This document shows, piece after piece, positions 40,735 through 49,176 of a stretch of DNA of 64,000 nt (its first letter is position 1; each line of letters starts with the position of its first letter). Made by a program: the position numbers and the translations under genes. The DNA comes from Ereboglobus sp. (GTDB taxonomy: Bacteria; Verrucomicrobiota; Verrucomicrobiia; Opitutales; Opitutaceae). The stretch spans positions 62,001 through 126,000 of the forward strand of contig JARKRC010000027.1 of NCBI GenBank assembly GCA_029974595.1, written 5' to 3'. The notes beneath the pieces are model-generated. The model made no database searches. It saw only the letters and a list, made by a program, of their open reading frames with translations, and had not been told where the DNA came from.

Positions 40735-41649
40735 TCACACACTTGTTCCCCGGTGCGCGTCGGCGGCTATGTTGGAGTCTTTTGAGCCAAAAAACCTGCG
40801 TTTGATGTGACGGATGATGCCAAAGAGGATGAAGCTCATGCACAGGCCGAGAAACGCGAACTCGCGGAAATAGAAAATCAACCCGGCCACGATGAAGAGC
40901 AGCACGAAGTAGCGAATGCGAATGCGGGTTTGCATGCTGAGGTTTTTGCCGCTCGGAAAACGGATCGTGCTCATCATCAGAAACGAAATCAGCAGCAGAA
41001 GCATCGGCAGGCCGAAAGCGCCTTTTTTCAAGGTGCGCTCCATCTCGCCGAGGCGGATGAGACACAGAAGCGTCGCCGCCACGGTTGCCGCCGCTGTGGG
41101 CACGGGCAGACCGATGAAATCCTTGCTCGGATCCTTGACGGCGCGATGCATGAGCGGGTTCGTGATGACATTGAAGCGGGCCAGTCGCATGGCTGCGCAC
41201 AAAAGGTAAATGAAACCCACCGCCCAGCCGATATGCCTGAACCATTCGACGCCCTGCGTTGGCGAAAGAATGAAAAAGAACACCATCATTGCCGGAGCGA
41301 TGCCGAACGAGACGACGTCGGCGAGCGAATCGAACTCCGCGCCGAAAAGGGATTCGCGACCGCCCATGCGGGCAAGGCGTCCGTCGAGCGAATCAAACAC
41401 GGCGGCGCCCAAGATCAGGAACACGGCTCCGCGGTAATAATAATTCGGCGAATGGTCGAGGTAGAGGCGGTCGAAGGATGATTCCGCTAGGCGCGCGAAA
41501 ATGCAAAAGATGAGCGATGTGAATCCGCAAAACAGATTTCCCGCCGTCATCAGGTTTGGCAGGAGGTAAATCCGGCTGGCTTGCGTGACGTTGTAGGGAT
41601 CTTCGCGCGGATTGAGCGGTTCTGGTTTTTCCGGTTGGTCTTGCGGCAT
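40735..41649 (-). CDS. pssA: CDP-diacylglycerol--serine O-phosphatidyltransferase
   Basis: A 304-residue membrane enzyme of phosphatidylserine synthesis. The CDP-alcohol phosphotransferase signature DGxxAR(x8)GxxxD(x3)D is met by SLDGRLARMGGRESLFGAEFDSLAD. About eight hydrophobic segments are present, starting with LPNLMTAGNLFCGFTSLIF. The proline-rich N-terminus and the C-terminal RHIKRRFFGSKD are cytoplasmic. It lies 35 bases after the small RelE-like gene. Confidence 0.94.
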   Translation of the reverse strand: MPQDQPEKPEPLNPREDPYNVTQASRIYLLPNLMTAGNLFCGFTSLIFCIFARLAESSFDRLYLDHSPNYYYRGAVFLILGAAVFDSLDGRLARMGGRESLFGAEFDSLADVVSFGIAPAMMVFFFILSPTQGVEWFRHIGWAVGFIYLLCAAMRLARFNVITNPLMHRAVKDPSKDFIGLPVPTAAATVAATLLCLIRLGEMERTLKKGAFGLPMLLLLISFLMMSTIRFPSGKNLSMQTRIRIRYFVLLFIVAGLIFYFREFAFLGLCMSFILFGIIRHIKRRFFGSKDSNIAADAHRGTSV

Positions 41650-41684
41650 GTGAAGGGGAGGTGGAGGCGGACCTTCGGGCGGTT

Positions 41685-42038
41685 TTATTTTTTCGTGAGG
41701 GTTTCGAGATATTTCCAGAATTTCGAGTGTTGTTCGACGAGTTGCGACTCGGAGACGGGGAGCTTGTTGCGCAGAAGAAAATCCTCGAGCGAGTTTTTGT
41801 GAAGGATGTAGAGGGTGTGGAGATTTTCGCCGTTCACCTCGAAATAGAAGCGAAAATCCTCCGCGCGCAACCGGTAGAGCGTCTGCGTGCCGCGGGTGAA
41901 CCGGCTGAGCGGCTCGCGCGGGTTGGCGATGTCAGCTGGCTTGACGCTGCTGATGGGCAGGATCACTTCCAGCTGCTGAAGTTTGTCGAGCTTGTTGATC
42001 TCGGCGATAGCCTGTTCTGAGAAGGTGACTTGATACAT
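41685..42038 (-). CDS. RelE/ParE-fold protein without an antitoxin gene
   Basis: A 117-residue protein. The start at 42038 (MYQVTFSEQAIAEINKL) gives the usual RelE-like beginning. The core FTRGTQTLYRLRAEDFRFYFEVNGENLHTLYILHKNSLEDFLLR follows the beta-strand order of RelE/ParE proteins, with Arg residues in the place of RNA-contacting positions. No antitoxin gene lies on either side, and the neighbours are housekeeping genes, so it may be a domesticated, non-toxic relative. The longer C-terminal tail KFWKYLETLTKK is unusual. Confidence 0.7.
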   Translation of the reverse strand: MYQVTFSEQAIAEINKLDKLQQLEVILPISSVKPADIANPREPLSRFTRGTQTLYRLRAEDFRFYFEVNGENLHTLYILHKNSLEDFLLRNKLPVSESQLVEQHSKFWKYLETLTKK

Positions 42039-42262
42039 GGTGAGTGACGCGGGCCCGTTTTCGGACGGGAATAACACGCACACTTTCATCGGAGCGCGCG
42101 CGGGCTTCAACGCTAATCAACGCGATTGGGCAAACCCAATTCGCTCGATATTCGCAAAGTTCCGGGTTTTGCGGGCATCCGCCTGTAAATTTCTAGTCGT
42201 TATGCGGCAGCAACTAAGAGGTTGCCTGGGCAGCGTGTTACAGTAAGTGTGCATACTTCCTT

Positions 42263-43201
42263 ATGAACCCTACCATGAACCCATTCAAACGATCTGGCAT
42301 GTTTCTGGCCGTGCTCGTTGCGCTTTTTGGCTTTTCGGGCGCGGCAATCGCACAAAACACCGAAAAAGCAGACATTGCCTCCGGTGGCGAACAAAACGTC
42401 TTTGAGAAAAACGGCATCAAACTCGTGCGCGGCCCCGCGCAAGCGAAACTCGGCGGCTACGCGCAAATCAACGTCCCTGATGGGCACGCCTTCATTGGAG
42501 ACGACTCAATCAAAAAATACTACCAGCTCACCCAGAATAATTACTCGGGAAATGAGATCGGCGTGGTTCTTTCCGCCGAGGGATGGGAGATCCATTTTGC
42601 CTACGTCGATTCCGGGCACATCGACGACAAGGACAAATCCGGCCTCGATGCCGACGCGCTCTACAAATCCATGCAGCAAGGGCAGGCGGCTGGAAACGAG
42701 GAGCGCGCGAAGAAGGGATGGAATCAATTCCAATTGCGCGGCTGGGCGTCCAAGCCGCACTACGACGAAAAAACCAACAATCTGACCTGGGCCTACCGGC
42801 TTGCCTCCTCCGAGGACAACTACAAGGCCACTTTCATCAATCAAAACATCCGCCTTCTCGGGCGCACCGGTTATGTGACGGCGGTGGTCGTTGGCGACGA
42901 CACGGCCAATTATGCCAAGACAGAGGCGCAGGCCAATGCGCTGCTGGAAAACTTCCAGTTTGCATCGGGCCAGACCTACGCGGAATTCCGCAGCGGCGAC
43001 AAGATTGCGCAGTATGGCCTTGCGGCGCTCGTGCTCGGCGGCGCGGGGGCGGTCGCGGCCAAGACCGGCTTCTTTTCAAAATTCCTGAAATTCATCGTGC
43101 TCGGCGTTGCCGCCGCCGGCGCCTGGATTGTGAAAATGCTCAGGAAGGCCACCGGGCGAAGCACCGACGGGAACCGTTTCGGCGACGGCGGCAATTCATG
43201 A
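42263..43201 (+). CDS. DUF2167 family membrane protein
   Basis: A 312-residue protein with a signal peptide (about residues 1-30, ending GAAIAQ). The periplasmic domain is DUF2167-like: YAQINVPDGHAFIGDD, NEIGVVLSAEGWEIHFAYVDSGHIDDKDK, LRGWASKPHYDEKTNNLTWAYRLAS, and LLGRTGYVTAVVVGDD. One or two C-terminal transmembrane helices (about 252-290) are followed by a basic tail. Its function is unknown in the family. It overlaps the next gene by four bases (ATGA), so they are translationally coupled. Confidence 0.85.
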   Translation: MNPTMNPFKRSGMFLAVLVALFGFSGAAIAQNTEKADIASGGEQNVFEKNGIKLVRGPAQAKLGGYAQINVPDGHAFIGDDSIKKYYQLTQNNYSGNEIGVVLSAEGWEIHFAYVDSGHIDDKDKSGLDADALYKSMQQGQAAGNEERAKKGWNQFQLRGWASKPHYDEKTNNLTWAYRLASSEDNYKATFINQNIRLLGRTGYVTAVVVGDDTANYAKTEAQANALLENFQFASGQTYAEFRSGDKIAQYGLAALVLGGAGAVAAKTGFFSKFLKFIVLGVAAAGAWIVKMLRKATGRSTDGNRFGDGGNS

Positions 43202-44418
43202 GCGAATGGTGGATGCTTATCGCCGCGTTTTGGGCGGCGCTTTTGTTTGACTGCGTCAAAATTTTCCCGGCGCGCTGGCGCCGTGTTTTCATCGCCGGCG
43301 CATGGGGGCGGACGCCAAGGCTGCGGAAAAAAATCCGCGCGCTGGCTCGCGCACGCCATGCGCGCGTCGCGGTTTCCCCGCCGCTGCCCGTCGCATGGCA
43401 GGCGTTTGCCGACGATCTGCCCTTTTCGTTTTCGCCCGAGGGAATCTGCAATGTCACCGTCGGTTCCGTTGGCGCCGCCCCGCCCGAACTGCGGGTGGCG
43501 CGCAGTTGGAAATGGCAGGACATCAGATCCGTCGAGAAAAAAGGCGGGCGGCTCTGGATAAATGACCGTGATTTTTGCGCGGTCACCGGCTACGCGGACG
43601 CGGCGGAACTGTGGGCGCTTTCCTCGAAGTGCGCGCGGCTCGGAGATGACGCGCGGGCGGTTTTTTTGGAAAATGTCTTGCGCGGCTGGTTTCGTCCTTC
43701 GCATTTGCGGCGGGCGCTCGCGCGTGTCGGCGCGCGCACGGTGACGCTGGCGATTTTTGCCTCCATAAACGCGATCATCGCGCTGTCGCTGTCGGTTTAT
43801 TTTCTGGCTGGCGGACCCGATGTCGTCGGTGACGCCTGGGCAAAATACATTGTGCGAATGCTGCCCATGATCGGCCTGTATGCCGCCGTCATCCATGTGG
43901 CGGCGCTTGTTTTCGCCTGGCTCGCGCATCGCAAACTGGCCCCCGGGCGCGGCGCGCAACGGATGAGCATTCTGTTTGGCGCGGCATTTCTGCCGCCGCA
44001 GGTCTTCCGGCTGCGCGCGCAGATCGCGGCGGCGACGCTGCCGGCCCAGCATCCGCTCGTTTGGCTGGCCGCCATCGGAAGCGCCGGGGCGTTTCGAAAA
44101 AGAGCGTCGCTTGCATTGCGCGATCTGCGCTGGCCACTTGCGCCTGCGCGCAATCCCGACCGGCAAATCACGGAGCGCATCGCGGAGTGGATGCGCGGGC
44201 GCGTGATGATCGAGGCCGGACGCCTGCTGGTTTTGCGGAAAATCACAGCGGACGAATTGCTCGCCGCGCCGGAGGCGGACGGCGCCGAAAGCCGCAGCTA
44301 CTGTCCGCGTTGCCGCGATCAATTCACGAAACCGGATGGATATTGTTCCTGCGGCATAAAATTAATGCCGCTGAAAAAAGAGCGCCGCGGCCTTTGCGGG
44401 GACGGCTTTTGCCGCTGA
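43198..44418 (+). CDS. Membrane protein with C-terminal zinc ribbon, unknown function
   Basis: A 406-residue protein that starts MSEWWMLIAAFWAALLFDCVKIFPARW, with an N-terminal hydrophobic helix. A soluble domain covers about residues 30-175. Helices follow near 185-205 (VTLAIFASINAIIALSLSVYFLAGG) and 220-243. The C-terminus has a probable zinc ribbon, YCPRCRDQF then YCSCGIKL, giving a CxxC and CxC pair. No family is recognised. Coupling to the DUF2167 gene and a spacing of 36 bases to the S41 peptidase gene suggest one transcript and a shared envelope role. Confidence 0.7.
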   Translation: MSEWWMLIAAFWAALLFDCVKIFPARWRRVFIAGAWGRTPRLRKKIRALARARHARVAVSPPLPVAWQAFADDLPFSFSPEGICNVTVGSVGAAPPELRVARSWKWQDIRSVEKKGGRLWINDRDFCAVTGYADAAELWALSSKCARLGDDARAVFLENVLRGWFRPSHLRRALARVGARTVTLAIFASINAIIALSLSVYFLAGGPDVVGDAWAKYIVRMLPMIGLYAAVIHVAALVFAWLAHRKLAPGRGAQRMSILFGAAFLPPQVFRLRAQIAAATLPAQHPLVWLAAIGSAGAFRKRASLALRDLRWPLAPARNPDRQITERIAEWMRGRVMIEAGRLLVLRKITADELLAAPEADGAESRSYCPRCRDQFTKPDGYCSCGIKLMPLKKERRGLCGDGFCR

Positions 44419-44454
44419 CTTTTGCGACGCGGGTTTCCAGTCTGGCGGGCCGTG

Positions 44455-45741
44455 ATGCATTTGCCCGCGACAACCGCGCGTCCAAAATATCGCCGCGGGA
44501 TTTTCCCGGCGGCATCCCTGCTTGTGCTCGCGCTGGCGCTGTTTCTTTCCGGCTGCGCGAGCAATCCGGATCGCACCTGGCTCATGCCGCGCCTCACGCC
44601 GCGCGTTTCGGAAAAAACGCCCCGCGCCGACTGCAATCGCATCGTCTTCGACCACGCGTGCAAACTGACCGGGCTTTATTTCCACGACGCGACATTCGGC
44701 GGGCGCGACTGGCCCGCCATCCGGGAAAAATACCGCCCCGAAGCCGTGGCGGCGGAAAACAACAAGGCGCTTTACGAGACGCTCAACGCCATGCTCAAGG
44801 AGCTTGGCTCCAGCCACGCGGCGGCCATCGCCCCGGAAATCGTGGGTATCCAGAAAAAAATGCGCGACGAGGCCGTTTCATTTCTCGGCTGCATCTCGGT
44901 GAAACTGCCCGATGTCGAGACGCCCGTCGTGTATGAAGTCGAACCCGGCAGCCCGGCCTCCGATGCCGGCATCAAGCGCGGCTGGCTGCAAGTCGGCGAA
45001 TTGCAGCGCGACGTGCCCGGCGCGCCTGTTTCCGAAGGCGAGGTGGCGCGCCAGCAATTTCTCGACGAGCGCGACGAGCCGCGCACCGTGACGCTCACGC
45101 TGCGCGCCGTGCGCGGGCCGGGCGCGCGAAAAACTGCTGTGCTGCGGCCCGACGGCGTGCTCTGCCTGCGCTTCGACCGGTTCGACAATGACTCGGCAGC
45201 GTGGGTGCGCGGGCAGTTGAAAACGCACGCCGCGTCCGCGCGGGGCGTCGTGATCGACCTGCGCCTCAACGGAGGCGGGCAGGTGGGCGCGTGCCGCCGC
45301 ATCCTGGGCGAGTTTTTCGACAGGCCGGTCAGGGCCGGCGCATTTTTTGACCGGCGCGGGAAAGCCGCTGTTGTCGAGGCGAGGGCAGGCAGGCGCAGCG
45401 CGCATTATGCGGGGCCGCTCGCGGTGCTCGTGGCGCGCATGAGCGGAAGCGGCGCGGAGGTTTTTGCGGCGGCGATCCAGGACAGCGGGCGCGGCGTGAT
45501 CGTCGGGAGCACCTCGACGGGGCGCACGGCGGGCGCGGTTTTGATGAGCGTTGATTTTGCGCTTCCGGGCGGCGGCAGGCTGCAGCTGCCGCTTCGCAGC
45601 TACAAAACCGCGGCGGGCGTGCCGCTCGAAGGGCGCGGGGTGCGCGCCGACATCGACGCGCCGCTGCCCACCGTGGCGAGCTTGCGCGCAGGCGCGGATC
45701 CGGCGCTGGAATGCGCCGTGGCTGCGTTGAAACCGGAGTAG
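44455..45741 (+). CDS. S41-family (C-terminal processing) peptidase-like lipoprotein
   Basis: A 428-residue predicted lipoprotein. The ATG at 44455 is chosen; a signal peptide follows with lipobox LSGC near residue 34. A PDZ-like segment is seen at YEVEPGSPASDAGIKRGWLQVGE. The S41 core reads RGVVIDLRLNGGGQ, then LAVLVARMSGSGAEVFAAAIQDSGRGVIVG. The serine of GSGAE aligns with the nucleophile of Tsp/Prc and IQD with its Asp. The general-base lysine of the GK pair is replaced by Arg in STGRTAG by my alignment. It may therefore use another mechanism or be a non-catalytic binding protein. It is the third gene of the DUF2167 cassette. Confidence 0.8.
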   Translation: MHLPATTARPKYRRGIFPAASLLVLALALFLSGCASNPDRTWLMPRLTPRVSEKTPRADCNRIVFDHACKLTGLYFHDATFGGRDWPAIREKYRPEAVAAENNKALYETLNAMLKELGSSHAAAIAPEIVGIQKKMRDEAVSFLGCISVKLPDVETPVVYEVEPGSPASDAGIKRGWLQVGELQRDVPGAPVSEGEVARQQFLDERDEPRTVTLTLRAVRGPGARKTAVLRPDGVLCLRFDRFDNDSAAWVRGQLKTHAASARGVVIDLRLNGGGQVGACRRILGEFFDRPVRAGAFFDRRGKAAVVEARAGRRSAHYAGPLAVLVARMSGSGAEVFAAAIQDSGRGVIVGSTSTGRTAGAVLMSVDFALPGGGRLQLPLRSYKTAAGVPLEGRGVRADIDAPLPTVASLRAGADPALECAVAALKPE

Positions 45742-45791
45742 GGCGGGGCTTTTGGTTTTCTTTTGCGGATAAATGCGTTTTTGCTGGGGGC

Positions 45792-46406
45792 ATGTTAAAC
45801 CTCATCAACCATCCGCTTGCCCGGCACGTCGTCACCCGTCTGCGCGACAAGACGACCAAGCCGGCGGAGTTCCGCGCGCTTTGCCACCACTTGTCCGTGA
45901 TGCTCGCGCTTGAGGCGACGCGCGACCTGGCCATGCGCGAGGTGGCCGTCAACACGCCGCTCGAAGCGTGCATCGGCCACGAGCTGATGCGGCCGCTGGT
46001 GGTCGTGCCGATTTTGCGCGCGGGTCTGGGGATGGTTGAGCCGATCGTGTCGTTGTTTCCCGACGTGAGCATAGGCTACATCGGGCTGGAGCGCGACCAT
46101 GCGACGGCGCTGGCGCGCAGCTATTATTGCAAGCTCCCGCCGCTGGCCGGCACGCGCGTGCTGGTCGTCGATCCGATGCTGGCGACGGGCGGCTCGGCGG
46201 CGCAGGCGATCGATGTGATCAAGCAAAAAGGAGGCCTCGAAATCTGCATGCTCAATGTCGTGGCCGCGCCCGAGGGGGTGAGGATGATCGAAAGCGCGCA
46301 TCCCGACGTGCCGATCTACGCCGGGGCGCTCGACCGCGGGCTCAATGAGAGGAAATACATTCTGCCGGGGCTGGGGGATTTCGGAGACCGGCTTTACGGA
46401 ACGTGA
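45792..46406 (+). CDS. upp: Uracil phosphoribosyltransferase
   Basis: A 204-residue salvage enzyme that makes UMP from uracil and PRPP. The start at 45792 (MLNLINHPLARHVVTRLRD) fits the family. RPLVVVPILRAGLGM is the conserved N-terminal block, VLVVDPMLATGGSA is the PRPP-binding loop, and the C-terminal GLNERKYILPGLGDFGDRLYGT contacts uracil. It ends at a bidirectional terminator. Confidence 0.95.
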   Translation: MLNLINHPLARHVVTRLRDKTTKPAEFRALCHHLSVMLALEATRDLAMREVAVNTPLEACIGHELMRPLVVVPILRAGLGMVEPIVSLFPDVSIGYIGLERDHATALARSYYCKLPPLAGTRVLVVDPMLATGGSAAQAIDVIKQKGGLEICMLNVVAAPEGVRMIESAHPDVPIYAGALDRGLNERKYILPGLGDFGDRLYGT

Positions 46407-46419
46407 ATTCTAGGGAAAC

Positions 46420-46454
46420 AAAAAAACGCAGGCTTTGCGGCCTGCGTTTTTTTA
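46420..46454. terminator. Bidirectional intrinsic terminator
   Basis: Stem ACGCAGGC (46426-46433) with GCCTGCGT (46440-46447), flanked by an A-run on the left and a T-run on the right. It can serve both upp and the convergent DUF481 gene. Confidence 0.9.
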
Positions 46455-46475
46455 GGGGGCGAAAATCCTTCGCGC

Positions 46476-47543
46476 TTACTTCCAAGTGAGCAACAGCCGG
46501 GCGAAGTACGTGGTGTCGAGGCGCTCGGTTCCCGGCACGGGGTGACTGTTGTAGTCGTTGGATATGCCGACGCGGAATTTCCAGCGCGGGCTGGCCATGG
46601 GAAGCTCAATGTAGGATTCGTGATAGATGCGGTAAACGCCGAAATCGCTGAACGCGGGCGTGTATGTGATGCGGTTCACCATCGACCAGGTCTTCATCGT
46701 GAGCTGGTTGACGAGACCGAGGTCGAGACCAACTTCGCTGAGGTCGTCGATGATCTTGTTACCGAGGAGATCGTAGTTGGTGCCGTAATTTTCATAACGG
46801 TGGGCGACACCGGCGCGGAACGTGAGGGTGTCGATGGCGCTCTTGATGATGTCGTAGCCAAGACCGGCGGCTGCGGTGTTGTAGAGGTCGATATCCTTCA
46901 CGCGGTCAAAACCGGCCTCGTCGCGCGCATACCATGAGAAGCGGGGGGAGAAATTGCGCTGGTAATCGCCGCCGGCGCGGAACTGGTCGGCTGATTTTTG
47001 TCCATCGGTCACCTGGCGGTCGTAGCCAGTGTAGAGCAGGAGCTTGTCGAAGCTCGAGGCGAGCGTGGCGCGGAAGGAGAAGCTGGTGCCGATCTGCTCG
47101 GAATTCCCGGTTTTTCCGGTCACGTCCGTGCCGGCTTCGAAGCTCCATTTGCGTTCGCGCGCGGCGACTTCGGGATCCTTGGCGTCGATGGCCCAGGATT
47201 CCTTCACGTCGCCCAAGCTGGCCGAGACGGGGCCGCCGGCGCTGTTGATCGTGACGGCGTTCGGGCTGCCGCCGATGGTGCCCGTGGCCACGCGGCCGTC
47301 GGCGAGGCGCACGTTGATCGGGGTGTCGGTCGTGAGCGAGGCGATCTCGCTTTGCTTGATTTTCACGTCGCCGCCGAAGTCGGTGCTGATGACGATCGTG
47401 CTCGCGTCGATCCGGGAAACTTTGCCCGTGATGCGGGAGCCGCTCTTGGTTTCTACGGTGTCAGCCAGCAACGTTCCGGTTGCGAGGATGGCCGCGCCGA
47501 AGAAAGCGAAGCCGGTTTTTTTGAACATCTGGAAGTGTGTCAT
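46476..47543 (-). CDS. DUF481 (YdiY-like) outer-membrane protein
   Basis: A 355-residue protein with a signal peptide (about residues 1-27, ending GTLLAD). An N-terminal domain of short beta repeats (ETKSGSRITGKVSRIDASTIVISTD, then LADGRVATGTI) precedes the DUF481 beta-barrel: GTDVTGKTGNSEQIGTSFSFRATL, SPRFSWYARDEAGFDRVKDIDLYNTAAAGLGYD, and the final strand TTYFARLLLTWK. YdiY is described as a salt-induced outer-membrane protein; the role here is unknown. Confidence 0.85.
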   Translation of the reverse strand: MTHFQMFKKTGFAFFGAAILATGTLLADTVETKSGSRITGKVSRIDASTIVISTDFGGDVKIKQSEIASLTTDTPINVRLADGRVATGTIGGSPNAVTINSAGGPVSASLGDVKESWAIDAKDPEVAARERKWSFEAGTDVTGKTGNSEQIGTSFSFRATLASSFDKLLLYTGYDRQVTDGQKSADQFRAGGDYQRNFSPRFSWYARDEAGFDRVKDIDLYNTAAAGLGYDIIKSAIDTLTFRAGVAHRYENYGTNYDLLGNKIIDDLSEVGLDLGLVNQLTMKTWSMVNRITYTPAFSDFGVYRIYHESYIELPMASPRWKFRVGISNDYNSHPVPGTERLDTTYFARLLLTWK

Positions 47544-47666
47544 GATTGATAATAATCAACGACGCACAAAAACGCCGCCCTCCATTTTGGCAAATCCATT
47601 GTGACAAAATATGTGCCCCGCGCTCGACACCGCGGGCACATCGCGATTGCCTCGAACCCTCATCCG

Positions 47667-48617
47667 ATGTCCGCCGCCAAACAGCAAAGTCCCGACGCCC
47701 CGCAGCCCGCGCGCCCCGCGCTTGTCGTTGCGGAGCGCTGGCGCGACTACCAGCTGCTCGACTGCGGGATGGGCATGAAGCAGGAGCGCTGGGGCGAGTT
47801 CACGCTCGTGCGCCCGGACCCGCAGATCATCTGGCCGCGCCGCGACGGCGGCGGCTCCGGCCCGGCGGACTGGAAAAACTGGGACGGCTATTACCACCGC
47901 CACGACACCGGCGGCGGGCGCTGGGAGTTCCGCAGGCCGCTCCCCGAGTATTGGAAAATCGGATACAATGCCGGCGCCTCCTCCGGTCTTGTCTTCAAGA
48001 TCCGCCCCACGTCGTTCAAGCACACGGGGCTGTTTCCCGAGCAGGCGGTGAACTGGGACTGGTTTTCCGAAAAAATCCGCGCGGTGAAATCCGCGGGGCG
48101 CGAGGTGTCTGTGCTCAACCTTTTCGGCTACACCGGCGCGGCGACGTGCGCCGCCGCCGCGGCGGGCGCGAGCGTGTGCCATGTGGACGCCGCCGAGGGG
48201 ATGGTGAAATGGTGCCGTGAAAACGCCGCGCTCTCCGGGCTGGACGTCGCGCCCATTCGCTTCATCACGGACGATTGCATGAAATTCGTGCGCCGCGAAA
48301 TCAAACGCGGCCGCCGTTACGACGCCATCATCATGGATCCGCCCACTTACGGGCGCGGCAGCGGCGGCGAGATGTGGAAACTGGAGGATCACCTGTGGGA
48401 ATTGCTCTGCGAATGCCGCGAGGTGCTTTGCGACAGGCCGCTCTTTTTCCTGATCAACGCCTACACCGCGCGCCTTTCGCCGACGGTGGTTGCGAACCTG
48501 CTCGGCGAGTTGATGCACGCCTCCGGCGGCGCGATTACGAGCGGCGAGGTAGGCCTGCCCGTGCAGCGCGACGGCAAGGTGCTTCCCTGCGGCATTTACG
48601 GGCGCTGGGAGGCGTGA
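47667..48617 (+). CDS. Class I SAM-dependent methyltransferase, RlmI-like
   Basis: A 316-residue protein. The ATG at 47667 is preferred over an in-frame GTG at 47601. The methyltransferase core shows VLNLFGYTGAATCAAAAAGASVCHVDA (SAM-binding motif I) and AIIMDPPTYGRG (motif IV), as in the 23S rRNA m5C1962 methyltransferase group. The N-terminal 110 residues (RWRDYQLLDCGMGMKQERWGEF) replace the PUA domain of E. coli RlmI with a shorter beta-domain. The likely substrate is rRNA, by family inference. Confidence 0.82.
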   Translation: MSAAKQQSPDAPQPARPALVVAERWRDYQLLDCGMGMKQERWGEFTLVRPDPQIIWPRRDGGGSGPADWKNWDGYYHRHDTGGGRWEFRRPLPEYWKIGYNAGASSGLVFKIRPTSFKHTGLFPEQAVNWDWFSEKIRAVKSAGREVSVLNLFGYTGAATCAAAAAGASVCHVDAAEGMVKWCRENAALSGLDVAPIRFITDDCMKFVRREIKRGRRYDAIIMDPPTYGRGSGGEMWKLEDHLWELLCECREVLCDRPLFFLINAYTARLSPTVVANLLGELMHASGGAITSGEVGLPVQRDGKVLPCGIYGRWEA

Positions 48618-48626
48618 GCGCGCGAC

Positions 48627-49088
48627 TTACTCGATCCGGCCCTCGTCGAAATCGATCAGGTCGGGCACGCTCTTGATTTCGCCGACGCGGTCGGCGCAGC
48701 CCATTGCGGCGAGGGCGTCGCGCAAAAAATCCTGCCCGGCCTCGGTCATGCCCTTTTGCACAAGCTCGCGGTTCCATTTGGCGACGCGCATGTCCTTTGG
48801 GAAAAGCTCAAGCAGGCGGCGGTCGATTTCGGCGTCGTCGTCGGAGGTGCGCACAATCTGCTCGACGGCGGACGGATCGACGCCGAGGTGTAGCGAAAGA
48901 AAACGGTCGAGTCCGCGCTTGTAGTTTTTCGCATAGCTGGCGGGCAGCGCGCCGTGGGCCTTCACGTATTTGCATTTGGCGATGAAACGCGGCAGGTAAA
49001 GCAACCCTGTCGCCGCATGTGGAATGTAAGGCGAAGGCAGGCAGGTGAGGACATCGCCGGTCGAGCCGGGAATGGGTTTGGAAGGCAT
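48627..49088 (-). CDS. DUF5069 family protein
   Basis: A 153-residue soluble protein with the DUF5069-like beginning SPYIPHAATGLLYLPRFIAKCKYVKAHGALPASY, then RFLSLHLGVDPSAVEQIV and a C-terminal helical part ending FDEGRIE. The family is common in Verrucomicrobiota and Planctomycetota and has no known function. It converges with the methyltransferase gene, nine bases away. Confidence 0.75.
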   Translation of the reverse strand: MPSKPIPGSTGDVLTCLPSPYIPHAATGLLYLPRFIAKCKYVKAHGALPASYAKNYKRGLDRFLSLHLGVDPSAVEQIVRTSDDDAEIDRRLLELFPKDMRVAKWNRELVQKGMTEAGQDFLRDALAAMGCADRVGEIKSVPDLIDFDEGRIE

Positions 49089-49176
49089 GGGCGAAACGTA
49101 GCGCGGAGGGAACGCCCGCTTCCACTTTATTTTGCAGAGGGTTGATTTGGGCCGGCCGGCGTGCGCCTTGGCGGGG

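Noticed and set aside
40735-41649. Weak DnaA-box match overlapping the pssA stop as extra evidence for an origin
   Set aside because: It has two mismatches to the consensus and overlaps coding sequence, so it adds little weight.
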